Positions 32,858-44,390 of a stretch of 64,000 bases of DNA are shown one piece after another (position 1 is the first letter of the stretch; each line of letters starts with the position of its first letter). The position numbers and the translations under genes are program-made. The stretch lies in the NCBI RefSeq assembly GCF_937616625.2, contig NC_065571.1, positions 42,314,651 through 42,378,650 on the forward strand. The letters run 5' to 3'. Source of the DNA: Mercurialis annua (taxonomy: Eukaryota > Streptophyta > Magnoliopsida > Malpighiales > Euphorbiaceae). The notes beneath the pieces were generated by a model. That model was not told the DNA's origin and made no database searches. It saw only the letters and a program-made list of their open reading frames with translations.

Positions 32858-35800
32858 ATCCGTTAGTCTAGAACGTCCAGGGACTCGGCTCCCCTAGGAC
32901 GTTCAAAAGTCTGGGTGAGCACATCCAGAAGTTAAGGCCGGGTATTGTGTTTCTAATGGAAACAAGAATGAAAGTGGAGAAGTTAGAAGAAATAAGGAAA
33001 AAGCTGGATTTGGAAGGGGTTTTTGGAGTTAATTGTGAAGGTAAAAGCGGAGGTCTAGCCCTGTTTTGGACCAACTCAGGCGAGGTAAATATTCTCAGCT
33101 CCTCCTTTTATCATATTGACTGTATGGTGAACGATAGGAGCGTGGGGAGATGGCGATTTACCGGATTCTACGGGAATCCCGTTCAGACTCAAAGAGTCCA
33201 CTCTTGGACTCTTCTTAGAAGATTGAGTCCTATGTTCTTGGGGCCCTGGCTGTGTGGTGGAGATTTTAACGAGATTTTGAATGCTAGAGAAAAAATAGGA
33301 GGAGTAGACAGAGCAGAATATCTTATGTTCAATTTCAAAAAAGCCATAGATGATAGCGGGTTGCTTGAGGCTGACAAGTTAAATGTCGAACCTACGTGGT
33401 GGGGTAATAGAGGTAACAGTTTTATCAGGGAAAGACTAGATCGATTTCTCATCAATTTTGAATGGAAATCGCTTTTTCCAAACTTCTCCATTATTTTGCT
33501 GGATTTTTGGGGGTCAGATCATAGACCCATATTCATGAGAACATCAAACAAAGAAGTAGATAGGAGAGGTAGCAAAGGGTCAGTGAGCAGATTTCTTTTT
33601 GAGGAGGTTTGGACCGCAAAAGAAGATTTTGCCGAAGTGGTAGAAAAGACTTGGCAGGACTGTTCTGGAGTGGAAAATATTAATGCCAAGCTGAGAATTT
33701 GTGCAAATAAATTCAAGAAATGGGGCAGAAGATCTTTTGGGGATTTGAAACGAAGAATAGTGAGTAAGAAAGCTGAATTAATGGACTTGCTAGAAGCTCC
33801 TAGTGTAACCTTTGAAGCTGTCAAGAGTGTGGAAGTTCAGCTGAATGAACTACTAGAACAAGAAGAGGTGATTTGGAGACAAAGGTCCAGGGCAGATTGG
33901 CTTGCCTCTGGGGATAAAAACACTCGATACTTCCATCCGAAGGCTTCTAAAAGAAGAGCCAGAAATAAGATAAAAGGCCTTAAGGATGAGGTGGGGATTT
34001 GGAAGGAGGAGCCAAAAGAAATAGAAGAAATTGTCCAGAAGTACTTTGCCGCAATATTCAAAACTTATAGTCCTTCAGAAGAGGATATAACAGTAGTCAC
34101 AGATCATGTTCATGAAGTGGTAAGTGCTGAAGCAAATGACAGATTGTGTGTGGAGTTTAGTAAAGAAGAGGTGGTTCAGGCGATCAAAGGCATGGCACCT
34201 ATCAAAGCCCCGGGGAAGGATGGATTTCCAGCTCTCTTCTTCCAGAGATATTGCATATTGTGGGCAACGACGTCAGTAAGGTCTGTCTCCAAATCTTAAA
34301 TGATAATTTGGATCTACATGCTATTAATGAAACTGTTATAGCTCTACTACCTAAAATTAAAACTGCTGATTGTATCACCCTCTTTAGACCTATTAGCCTT
34401 TGTAATGTAATATATAAAATTGTTTCTAAGATGCTAGCTAATAGGTTTAGGACTGTCTTAAATGATGTGATAGATTGTGCTCAAAGTGCTTTTGTGCCTG
34501 GAAGACAGATTATAGACAATGCTCTCATAGGTTTTGAATGCATTCACCATATTAAACATTCGGGGAGAAAAGTAGATGGACCTCTAGCACTTAAACTTGA
34601 CATGTCTAAAGCATATGATCGGGTTGAGTGGATTTTTGTGGAAGCCATGCTTGTGAAACTAGGTTTCAGACACTGTTGGGTTCAGAAAATCATGAGATGT
34701 ATTAATTCTGTGCAGTTCTCCTTTTTAATTAACGGGGAGGTCATTGGCAATGTCATGCCGCAGAGAGGTTTGAGACAAGGGGACCCCTTATCCCCTTATC
34801 TCTTCCTCGTTTGTTCCCAAGGCCTCTCTAGCTTGATTAATGATGCTGTAGCAAAGAATGTTATTCATGGGGTGAAATTCGGAGATGATTGTCATATCTC
34901 ACACTTATTTTTTGCTGATGATAGCCTTTTATTTGCTAGGGCTAATGCTAGTGAATGTACAAAAATAAGAGAATTATTAGATGTCTATGCCAGAGCCTCT
35001 GGACATGTCATCAATTTAGATAAATCTTCCCTGTCGTTTGGTAAGGGTACCAGTGTTAGTACCAAAATAGTTTTGCAAAACATCTTGCAGGTGCCAATAG
35101 TTCAATGCCACGAGAAATACTTGGGTTTGCCATCTTCTGTGGGTAGAAGTAAAAGGGATAGCTTCAAAGCTATTAAAGACAGAGTTTGGAGCAAGCTGCA
35201 AAGCTGGAAAGGAAAGCTGTTTTCAGGAGGAGGAAGGGAGATCCTGATAAAGGCGGTGGTCCAGGCCATTCCTAACTACTATATGAATGTTTTCAGACTT
35301 CCAAAAACACTTATTGCGGAGATTGAAAGCTTATGTAATAAGTTTTGGTGGGGGAGTGCTCATGGTGTTAAAAAAATTCATTGGTCCAAGTGGTCTGGAT
35401 TGTGTAAACCGAAGTGCCAAGGAGGGCTAGGGTTTAGAGACCTGGAATGTTTTAATAGAAGTCTTCTTGCAAAACAAGGGTGGAGAATAATTTCTCAACC
35501 TAACTCCTTGATGGCCAGAATGTTTAAGCAAAAGTACTTTAGAGATACTAACTTCATGTCTGCTGTGACCCCTAGAAGAGCTTCATACACTTGGAGAAGT
35601 ATTATGTGGGCAAGGGACATTTTGGAGGAAGGGTTAAGATGGAGAGTCGGTAATGGGGAGAATATACGAGTATACAAAGATAAGTGGCTAGCGAGAGAAA
35701 AATCTTTTAGAATTTTTGAAACCCCTAAACTGGACAGCAACCTGTTAGTTAAACATCTGATGTTGGAGCAAGGCAAATGGAACAAAGATCTCATTTCTCA

Positions 35801-36974
35801 TTTTCTCTCCCAGGAGGATGCGGAGTGCATTTGGTCAATCCCTCTCGCAACCTCTAACCAGGCCGACGTTCTGAGATGGCATTACGATAAGACAGGTACT
35901 TTCAATGTGAGAAGCGGTTATAAAGTAGCTGTAGAGATGAAAGGGGGCTCCTCAACTTCAGGTTCCTCTGGGAGTTTGAAATGGTGGAAATACTTGTGGA
36001 GTTTGGCATTACCTTCAAAGATAAAAGTGTTTATATGGAGGTGTTTTCAAAATTGGTTACCTGTTAAAACCAATCTCATTCATAGAGGCATGCAAATTGA
36101 CAACGCATGTCCTGTTTATGCTAAGAGCTATGAAACAGTGCTACATACTCTTTGGTTTTGCAAGAAAGCCAAATGTTGCTGGAATCAATGGGAAATGGCA
36201 AGGGCGTTAAATCCAAGTCAAAGTTGGCACATTAGAGACTTGCTTCTGCAAGGATTTCATTGTCTCAAGAAACCAGACTTCATCGTCTTCTGCATCATTC
36301 TTTGGCTTCTGTGGAACAATAGGAACAATGTTCTGTTCGGAAATAGGAAGAAAACAGAAGAACAAATGGTGGAATGGGCGTCATATTATGTTGCAGAGTT
36401 TCAGACTGTGAAGGAGAAAAATCAGCAACAAATCCACCAGAAGCAGCAGAGACATCAAAATTCTGCAAATGACTCGAGATGGATTCCTCCGAGGAAGGGA
36501 GCCTTCTGCGTTAATGTGGATGCAGGCTTTAACGTGGCAAAGAGGAAGTGCAGCCTTGGGGTGGTAATTAGAGATGACAAGGGTAATGTGAAAGCTGCAG
36601 GCTATAGAGTAATTGAAGGAATTGAGGCACCAGATGTGGGTGAGGCTTTGGCAATTAGAGAAGGCATCATCATAGCAAAGGAAGCATGTCTACTTCCCTT
36701 TGAAATAAGATCGGATTCAAAGGTGGTAATAGACTCCTTCACCAATCACAAATTGCAATGTAATGATGTGGGTTTGATTGTAAATGATTGCTTAAGTCTT
36801 ATTAGCAGAGAGGAATGCTTAGGTTTTTCATATTCTAACAGGAAGACCAATGTAGTTGCTCATGAGATAGCTAGACTTGCATTATTACATGAGTATGAGA
36901 GCTGCGTATGGAAGGGGTCTGTCCCTTCTTATATTCAAAATTATGTAATGGCTGAGCAACAGCTGCTGTTTTAA
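32854..36974 (+). pseudogene. LINE ORF2: endonuclease, reverse transcriptase, RNase H (two lesions)
   Basis: ORF2 starts at the ATG overlapping the ORF1 stop and would encode about 1,373 residues. An apurinic-type endonuclease comes first (FLMETRM, GFYGNP, CGGDFNEIL, RLDRFL, SDHRPI), then reverse transcriptase (RPISLCNVIYKI, KLDMSKAYDRVEW, QGDPLSPYLF, catalytic FADDS), a zf-RVT region (LPSKIKVFIWR) and an RNase H domain (VDAGF, GEALAIREG, SDSKVVID). Two breaks are visible: codon 6 is TAG (32869-32871) where the family has Trp in the conserved WNVQGLG stretch, and one base appears lost near 34250 after FFQRY, which shifts the frame. Everything downstream is open to 36974. It nicks DNA and copies the RNA at the nick. 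It is recently inactivated, to judge by only two lesions in 4.1 kb. Confidence 0.93.
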
Positions 36975-37029
36975 TGAAATGATCCTTAAATTTCAAAAAA
37001 AAGAATATAATAAAATTTCTAATAATTAG

Positions 37030-37320
37030 TAATTTTTTTAATAAATAATTATTTTATGAATAATTATTTTTTATAAATAATTATTTTTTCATAAATAATT
37101 ATTTTTTTAATAAATAATTATTTTATTAATAAATAATTATTTTATTAATAAATAATTATTTTATTAATAAATAATTATTTTTTTAATAAATAAATATTTT
37201 TTTAATAAATAAATATTTTTTAACAAATAATTATTTTAAAATAAATAATTATTTTAAAATAAATAATTATTTTAAAATAAATAATTATTTTTTAATTAAA
37301 TAATTATTTTTTTTAATATA
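37030..37320. repeat. ATAAATAATTATTTT tandem repeat
   Basis: About 15 copies of a 15-22 bp AT-only unit (ATAAATAATTATTTTATTA and variants) lie directly after the LINE, inside the CACTA remnant. Confidence 0.9.
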
Positions 37321-37517
37321 ATTAATACTTTTAGCGACGGATTAGTGAAAAAAAAAATTGGCGGGGTTTGTCTTTAGCGACAGAATTTCCGTCGCTAAAG
37401 TTAGCGGGATGAATCCCGCCAATTTTTTAAGGATTTAGCGACGGATTCAAAATCCGTCGCTAAATTTGATTTATCTGTCGCTAAAATCCGTCGCTAATCG
37501 ACAGTTTTCTAGCAGTG

Positions 37518-38337
37518 TTAGAAAGTAACCAATTAATTTTAATTTTAATTATATATATATATATAGTGCTGAAAAAGTGATAAAAATGCCGAGTTAAGCC
37601 TTAAAAGTGCAAAAAAGGACTTTGAAGATAGTGAAGCTCTAATATTTGTATACGATCTTCTATAAATAATGCAATTCATCAAATTAGCCTATAAACATCT
37701 ATGCCTTTGAGATTAATTTTATTTCTCATAGATATATATATTCAATTCCTTTGAACTTTATGAGTTACTTAGGACAATTATGATTCAATTCCTCAAATTG
37801 CTGCTACATATTGATATAATCTTTTGAATTTTTTCAAACGGATCGATAGATCCTACCCAAATGTATTATCAGGAAATCATCATTGAAGCTTTAGTTCTTT
37901 ATCTCTTTTTCCTTTGTCCGTAAAAGGAGGCGTTCGCAGTTATTTGCGATAGTTACAGTTGAATATACCAATTTTTGTCGCTATATGCCAATTTGGTCCC
38001 TGAAATCTTCAATAAGACCAATCAACTCGCCATCCGACTGTGTTTTTCCTGAAATAATTATTTGATGCTTCATATTATAATCGTCTTTCATTGTATTTAA
38101 AAAATAGGCATCTACAACCCCATCATACAAGAGTTTTAGATCCACTATTAACTTTGATTTGAAAGTATCAATAGATATTGTTGAAGAACAAATGTTCTAA
38201 ATAAAGTATTACTTTTTTAAAAACACGATTCAAAAGAAAAGGTTAATAGATTTTATTTTGAAATATTTGAAAGATATAAAAAGGACAATCTATTTTATCA
38301 ATCAATTTTATCCCTCATACAAATAAAGTATTATGCT
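37518..38337. other. Intergenic, no gene seen
   Basis: AT-rich DNA with a short (TA)n run near 37550. No open frame, RNA gene or repeat end was recognised. Confidence 0.4.
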
Positions 38338-38408
38338 TATTAAGAGCCCAACGGACCCCCCCCCCCTTCTCTCTCAGATTCGAGGTCGAGAGGGTCCGTT
38401 GAGTTCTT
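38338..38408. repeat. Short inverted repeat with C-run
   Basis: TTAAGAGCCCAACGGACCC and its imperfect complement GGGTCCGTTGAGTTCTTA flank a loop that holds an 11-C homopolymer run. The stem would be about 18 bp. Function unknown; it is not a typical plant terminator. Confidence 0.6.
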
Positions 38409-38595
38409 ATGCTTTCATGTCTACATCAGTTCACTCGATTACTTACTACTTACAAGAATGACAAAATTCGGAATATGAACCATAAAAAAAATACCTATTA
38501 AACCGATCACAAAAATACCAGTTACAATACCTATTAGCCAAACATGAATTATTCCTCCAGTGTCGGCCATTTATCCCGCCATATGACACATTGTT

Positions 38596-39179
38596 TTTCT
38601 TTTGAGAATAATGAAAATTTCATTAATAGAGAAATAAAAATACAACTTGATCAAATATTGAATATATCAATACATTCAAGAGGTACAATAATAGAACATC
38701 AGTAAAATAACAAAAAATCATATCTAATTTCTTCAATCGCATTGACGGAACTCTTTGAATGTGCAACTCGGCGATCCGTCCGCTCCACTCGAAGGTTATT
38801 TTAAACCACAAATCGACTCTTTGGTCTTTGAATGAGTCCGATTGAGAGAATATTAGAAATAAGATTTCTACTGATAGCACTTCAGATCTACGTTCCGTAG
38901 ATAATTCCATCAAGAAAATAGCAAAACCCATAAAGGGTAAAAGCCAGAACTCCACTAAGGAAGACAAAATATCCATAAAGGAAGAAAGAAAAAACCAACA
39001 GATCTCAGATCTGTGATTATTGACGTAAAATAAACTAAATACGAGATTTAAAGAGAAAACGAAAAGGTAGGGAGGTGATTTTAAACCAAACAATGGCCAA
39101 AATCACCTCCCTTTTGTTGCGGCTAGGGTTTCTGAAAAGAAAGAGAGAGTTTAGAGAGATGAGAGAGTCTTTTTAATTC
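38596..39179 (-). mobile_element. Retroposed sequence with 12-bp TSD
   Basis: A 584-bp insert is flanked by the perfect direct repeat TGACACATTGTT (38584-38595 and 39180-39191). Read on the minus strand it starts CTCTCTCATCTCTCTAAACT, has an AAACCCTAGCCGC leader, and ends in GAAATTTTCATTATTCTC plus a short A-rich tail next to the TSD. These are marks of LINE-mediated retroposition. It holds a 156-codon frame (39093-38623) with no recognisable domain; most of it is hydrophobic and it is probably not a real gene. It could be a non-autonomous LINE relative or a processed pseudogene. Confidence 0.75.
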
Positions 39180-39478
39180 TGACACATTGTTAAAACAATC
39201 ATATCTTATTGTTATTAAAGAGTTAATTGGCTAACAATCGTTCAATAGCGTTGACTTTAGGACCTTCAATCACCAAGCTCTCTGAATATCATTTTTAGTC
39301 AATAAACTCCTTAATTTTTGATTTTAGAGCAAGTAAACTCCGAGTCATCTATTTTCGGTCAAAATCAGATGACATGGCTGTTTTTTTAAATTAAATACAT
39401 ACACATTCACCTTCACATCATCAATAAAACCTTAAAATCCAAACACTTTAAATTTGAAACCCTAAAACTAAAAAAAAT

Positions 39479-40230
39479 CAGTTTTTTATAAACCAAACCG
39501 AACTAAATTTGGGTCAGATTTTTGGTTTGATTCGATTATTTTGGGTTAATTTATGCTAAAACTTAACTGAAAAAAATTAAATCTAAAATTGAACCAAATC
39601 AAAAATCTATTTTTATAGGCTTAAATGCATCAAAAATCACAATTTTGGCGTGTTTTTGGTATTTAACATGAATTTTTAATTATGGCAATATTTAACATGA
39701 ACTTTCCAATTTTGCAAGTATGTATCACATTTGCATTTTTTTTCATTTAAATTGGTGACGTTTTACACGCAAAACAACACCGTTTTACACCCAAAACAGT
39801 GTCGGTGTCATCATTGCAAAATTTTGAAATTGCATGTATTTGTATGCCAAAATTAAAATTTCATGTTAATAACAAAAACACGCGAAAGTTAGTGATTTTT
39901 TGTGCATTGAAGCCAGTTTTATAATATCAAATTGAATTAAACTGAAACAAACCAAACCAAATTAAAATTTTATATTTTCTCAAAATTAAATCTAACGGAA
40001 CCAAAATTGTTTATTTTGTTCACAAATGAACCTAACAAAAAATTTAAGGACTTAATTTTTTTTCATAGCGAGCGAGACTCATTGGTTTGATCTGATTTTT
40101 AATTTGGTTACTTTGGTTTGGCTTGTTACTATTTAACTAATAAATTATGTCCAAAAGCAAATCGACTTGAAAACTAATCTTTTTATAATATCAAACTAAA
40201 CCAAATATGATTCAGTTTTTTGCATACTCT
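39479..40230. repeat. Degraded ACCAAACCGAAC repeat hosting a MITE
   Basis: Motifs such as AAACCAAACCGAACTAAATT on the left and CAAACTAAACCAAATATGAT on the right resemble the interior of the hAT MITE at 22114-22401, but no clean ends remain. A separate foldback MITE (39618-39914) is inserted in it. Confidence 0.4.
39618..39914. mobile_element. GGCTTAAATGCA foldback MITE, copy 1
   Basis: Ends GGCTTAAATGCATCAAAAAT and the complement of ATTTTTTGTGCATTGAAGCC form arms of about 110 bp. Flanks ATTTTTATA and AGTTTTATA give a 9-bp TSD with one mismatch. The centre repeats GTTTTACACCCAAAACAGTG-type sequence. A second copy lies at 60270-60568. Confidence 0.8.
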
Positions 40231-40692
40231 TACTCATTGCTATCCCTATAATAATCTACTGGACCAAATAAAATATGAAAATATAAATTTTCATCCACAT
40301 TCCTTTTTTTCCATATTCTCATTCCGATTTTTCATTTCTAACTTTGAACCAAACATTCCTAGAAGAGTGTCCATAGCCAAAACCCTATAGTTTTGTATAA
40401 TAGTTAGTGTGCAAAATGTTGAATTCAATTTCATTGTGTAAAGGTGGCCCATATATATCATCATCATCTTCATTTACACCTAGCTATCTAACATCATAAT
40501 AATGAATGATAAGATATATACTCCATAATGGAGAGTATACAAGTTGCTAGAGTGTTGTAGTAATGGACTTAGGTATGTGTGACCCTTCCTTAAATGCTTG
40601 TCACCAACCCTACCTAATCTCCATAACTACACTCCCATTCTTCACTACTTATTCTGTCATTCTTCTTCTTAATTTCTTGCAGTCAGAAATAG

Positions 40693-43600
40693 ATGGAGAA
40701 AAGCAAAGCTAATCCAGTGGTGGTGATGGGTTCAAGAGATGATCATGAGGATGAGAATGATCCTATGCGAACAGCTGAGACTATACTGCGTCTTATACCA
40801 ATGGCTTTATGCGTATCAGCGCTTGTTCTTATGCTTAAGAACTCTCAAACTAATGATTTCGGCTCGGTTTCTTACTCCGATCTCGGAGCTTTCAGGTTCG
40901 TTTTATTATTTTGTTAATCTTCATCTAATTTATGAATATTCTTTTCTGAATTTTTCATATTTAACCAGACAAATTCAGTTCAACAAAAGTTTCATAGCTA
41001 TTTTTTGAGCGGTTGATTTCATATCTATAACTTGTTATATTTTCTGATAAAAAGATTCGTAATATGTCAATTTCAAATAAGTTTAATGTACGTTAGGTTT
41101 TCAATTTTGGTTGACACCCCAAGCTATGGTTTTTCTTGTCATAAAATGCGCATTTAGATATATTTTTTATGCAAAGTTGGAGGTACATAATTACCCTTTG
41201 TTGATTTTTCTTTATTTAGTTTTTCAATTTTGGATTATTAGATTTATTTGGCTTTTGTACATAGTTATTCTTAAGAATATTAGTATATAAATTTGCTTAA
41301 ATTTAAAGTTTTTTTCCTTCTTTAAATGGACTAAGAAGCTTGATTTGCGCTAAGAAAATTTCATTAATCGAATGAGAAATGCTATGTTAAGGAAAAAAAT
41401 AAAATCAAAGTGAAATGCTTAGATAGGCTGCCCTGGGTACGGAAATAATTGTGCGAGTCACATTAATGTGCAGCATGCATGTGAGTATGTGCCCCGCCAA
41501 TCTTTCCTGCATTGTGTTCAACGTCTTCTTAAATGAATTTGTTCAAATTTAAATAATTTGATTTGATTCATTAACAAGGACAAAATAAGACTATTTTATT
41601 TTCTTTCTGAAAACAGAATATTTTATTTTCTTATTTGAATAAATTATTTTATATTTCAATATTAAAAATGTATTGTTTTGATTTTAGAAAAAAAATTATG
41701 TATAAGGATATCATTAGTTTTTATTTAATCTATGTTCCAAAATTCATTCTCTATGTGAGAATGTGTTAGACGTATGTATAATTTTTTTGCATCAAATCAA
41801 GATTTAACAAAGAAAAAAGGAGCAAATATGCTCATAACATTTTAGATCAGGATCAAATATGCCCTTAAAGTTTAAAAGAGACAAAAAAGCCTCTAACGTC
41901 TTTAAAAAAGAGCAAATAAGCCCCTTACGTTTTTAAGAGGGGGCAGACAAACCTTTCTCCTAGACAACGTGTTAACAGTGTGTGCATAGTATCTATATTT
42001 TGCTGACATGGCAAACGTAAATCTAAATAGTATTTCTAAATCCACAAATTGTAACTTTTCAGCTTTCCTTATAGTGAAAAAAAACCCGATAAAGTAAAGC
42101 CATAATTGTTTAAATTAAAGGCCTAATTACTTAAAAAAACTCACCTTGTAATATTTTTTCGTTTATACCATGACCTAGGAAAAAGTTTATTTGTACCCTT
42201 TTTTTGATTTTTCGTTTTCAACTCTACCCTAAAGCACTAAATTGAACTGTTTTTATTTAGAAAAAAGCTTAAAATAATCCTTCATTTTTTAACTTATTTG
42301 TATTTTTTTTCAAATAGAAAAAAGATGATATAACCCTTCTATTTAATTATTTTTAATGTTTTCATCCTCTAATTAATTAAATTGTCAAAAAATAAAATTT
42401 TAGAGTACAATTGAAAACGAAAAATCAAAAAAAGGGTACAAATGAATTTTTTCCTAGGTCAGGGTATAAACGAAAAAATGTTTCAAGGTGGGGTTTTTTT
42501 AAGTAATTAGGCCTAAATTAAACGATGATTTTTGATTGATTTGGATTTGAAAGTTTAGGATTTTTAATTTTGAAATCGTTTTTTTTATTATAAAGAGAGT
42601 TGAAAAGATGCAATTCGCGTATTTAGAAATGGCATGTAGGATTCATATTTGTCATGTCAACAAAATTTACACAATGCACACATATTGTTAACACACCATT
42701 TAGGAGAAGGCTTATTTATCCTTTTTAAAGATGTTAGAGGCTTATCTGCCCTTTTTAAAGATGTTTTCCTTTTTTAGATTTGAGGGGCATATTTGCTCCT
42801 AAACCCAAACGTTAGGGATACCTTTGCCCCTTTTCCCTTCTAACAAATATAACAGTCTTTCTACGTGCATAGTTAATGCATTTTTCACTTTTTCTAAGGC
42901 AAAACATTTATTTAGCTCACTGTATTATCATATTTATTTGAATTAGGTCATTCTGTTTTTCTTTGTCAAGATTGAGTTCTTAACCTTTTAATTTTATAGA
43001 CAACTTGGCCACGGAATAAAATGTGTTAATCCATGTGCCATCAGTGCAGCTAAAATAAGTTTTTTTTTTTCATTTTTTTTATGTTAACTAATTTTAAAAT
43101 TTGGTCCCTTTATTTTTATTTTTGTTGAAAGTAAGTCTTTCAGTCGGTTGTTTTCCGGACTGACTTGACATGTTAAGTATTTTTGTGACGGATGAATTTA
43201 ATATTTAAAAATTAAAAGTGTAAGTGCTCAATATATATAATCTATAACGGGAAATCCAATTCAAAAAAGTATGAAAATGCTGAGACGTAAATACGTATTT
43301 TGTCTTTTTTCGATTATATGATGAAAGGTAATACAAATTCTAATATTTTAAACTATTTATAAAAGCATACAATGAATTGAGCTAGAATAATACATTTCTT
43401 TAAAATGAAATGACATACAAAATGGGTTATGAAATAATGCAGGTATTTGGTGCATGCGAATGGGATATGTGCTGGTTATTCACTTCTTTCAGCTATCATT
43501 GTAGCCATGCCTCGACCATCCACCATGTCCCGAGCTTGGACTTTCTTCCTCCTCGACCAGGTGTTGACATACGCAGTTCTAGCAGCAGGAGCGGTATCAG

Positions 43601-43836
43601 TGGAGGTGCTATACCTAGCTCGAAAGGGCGATACAGCCATAACATGGAGTGCAGCGTGTACGTCGTTTGGCGGATTCTGTCACAAGGCAACAGCATCTGC
43701 TAGCATCACATTTGCAGTAGTAGCTTGCTATGCAATGCTTTCACTTGTCTCCTCTTACAAGCTTTTTAGTAGATTTGGTGCACCCGATGTCACCTACCCG
43801 TCTAAGGCCATCGAGATCCCGGCCTTTCGCACCTGA
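40693..43836 (+). CDS. CASPL2A1: CASP-like membrane protein, subfamily 2A
   Basis: Two exons, 40693-40895 and 43443-43836, join across a GT-AG intron (AG|GTTCG; TGCAG|GTATT) to give 198 residues. The acidic N terminus ([15 protein letters not shown]) is cytosolic. Four membrane segments follow, at about residues 31-49, 75-91, 100-122 and 150-172, typical of the Casparian-strip membrane protein (CASP/MARVEL-like) fold. [19 protein letters not shown] and [19 protein letters not shown] are hallmark stretches of the 2A subfamily. CASP proteins scaffold plasma-membrane domains for local wall modification; the role of 2A members is less known. The 2,547-bp intron carries one MITE nested in another. 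A partial copy of the 3' end lies at 47.55-49.8 kb. No lesion is visible. Confidence 0.95.
41812..42840. mobile_element. Outer MITE in the CASPL intron
   Basis: Long imperfect inverted arms (left GGAGCAAATATGCTCATAAC; right complement GGAGCAAATATGCCCCTCAA) are separated by AT-rich DNA and an inserted second MITE. TAACAAA occurs directly at both ends (41805-41811 and 42841-42847) and may be part of the TSD. It lies wholly within the intron and is non-coding. Confidence 0.78.
42120..42513. mobile_element. GGCCTAATTACTT MITE with perfect 9-bp TSD
   Basis: The ends GGCCTAATTACTTAAAAAAA and its complement are identical for 20 bp, and the arms stay similar for over 100 bp. The direct repeat TAAATTAAA (42111-42119 and 42514-42522) is perfect and 9 bp. 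It is nested in the 41812-42840 element. It shares the arm segment GGTCAGGGTATAAACGAAAA with the MITE at 30135-30756. Confidence 0.93.
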
Positions 43837-44008
43837 TTCGCCTTTGCTTTCACTAAATGATCAAATTTCATCTGTGTTTTCTTCATCATCACATGTAATT
43901 ATTGTCTACGTACTTTGTTCAAGCTATCAAAATAATAATATTTGAGTATTTTTAACTATTATTTTGTGATACTACCTCCGACTATAAAATTAAATCAAAA
44001 TTAAATTT
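43806..44008 (+). repeat. CASPL 3' end, source of the downstream duplicate
   Basis: The last codons, stop and 3' flank of the CASPL gene are repeated, with about 10% divergence, at 47551-47626, 48867-48909 and 49765-49815. The shared text includes GGCCATCGAGATCCC, TTGTTCAAGC and ACCTCCGACT. This upstream version lacks the two transposons and so acts as the empty site. Confidence 0.85.
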
Positions 44009-44081
44009 TCCAAGGAAATATTAAAAAATAATTAAAGAGAAAAATTACCAAATTCCGACATAATAAATATATTAAAATATG

Positions 44082-44390
44082 GCTTAATCTCATCAAATAG
44101 CACCACTTTTAGTGTTTTTTTCAATTTAAGCCCAACTTTTAAAACGTCTCATCCATTAGCCCAATCTTTCTAAACTTTTCATTTTATAGCCCAGTATGAA
44201 TTTTACGCTTTGTTTTTTGTTAAAATAACGTCGTTTTTGGTCGTACGGACGACCAAAACGACATCGTTTTAGACATTTATGCTAATATATGACACAAAAT
44301 GAAAGGATGTGCTATTAGTTGAGACATTTTAAAGGTTGGGCTTAAATTAAAAAAAATGTTAAAAGTCGTGCTATATGGTGATATTAACCC
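44082..44390. mobile_element. GGCTTAATCTC foldback MITE
   Basis: The arms GGCTTAATCTCATCAAATAG and the complement GGGTTAATATCACCATATAG run for about 90 bp each around a palindromic centre (TTTTGGTCGTACGGACGACC). TSD not clear. No coding capacity. Confidence 0.72.

Larger units (their letters stand above)
31438..37003 (+). mobile_element. Nearly full-length LINE (plant L1 type)
   Basis: The 5,566-bp element has a 61-bp 5' leader, two overlapping open frames, a 29-bp 3' end and a short A-rich tail. It is bordered by a perfect 16-bp TSD AATATAATAAAATTTC (31422-31437 and 37004-37019). Long TSD, A tail and ORF1/ORF2 order are diagnostic of target-primed insertion. It looks full length at the 5' end, which is uncommon for LINEs. 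Two lesions in ORF2 make it inactive on its own. Confidence 0.95.
30916..37517. mobile_element. CACTA remnant split by a LINE
   Basis: Sequence at 30916-31030 and 37335-37517 shares the subterminal motif TAGCGACGGATTT with its complement AATCCGTCGCTAA in many direct and inverted copies. The right end CAGTTTTCTAGCAGTG is a CACTA-type terminus (complement CACTGCTAGAAAACTG). The left terminus was not found. The 5.6 kb LINE lies between the two parts. Non-coding apart from the LINE. Confidence 0.65.

Noticed and set aside
38623..39093. 156-codon minus-strand frame as a real membrane protein gene
   Set aside because: It lies inside a retroposed unit, has no family match, and the hydrophobic stretches follow from T-rich codons.
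43410..43703. 97-codon frame overlapping CASPL exon 2
   Set aside because: It is an alternative frame of the exon; the 43443-43836 frame joins exon 1 in phase and shows the CASP family motifs.
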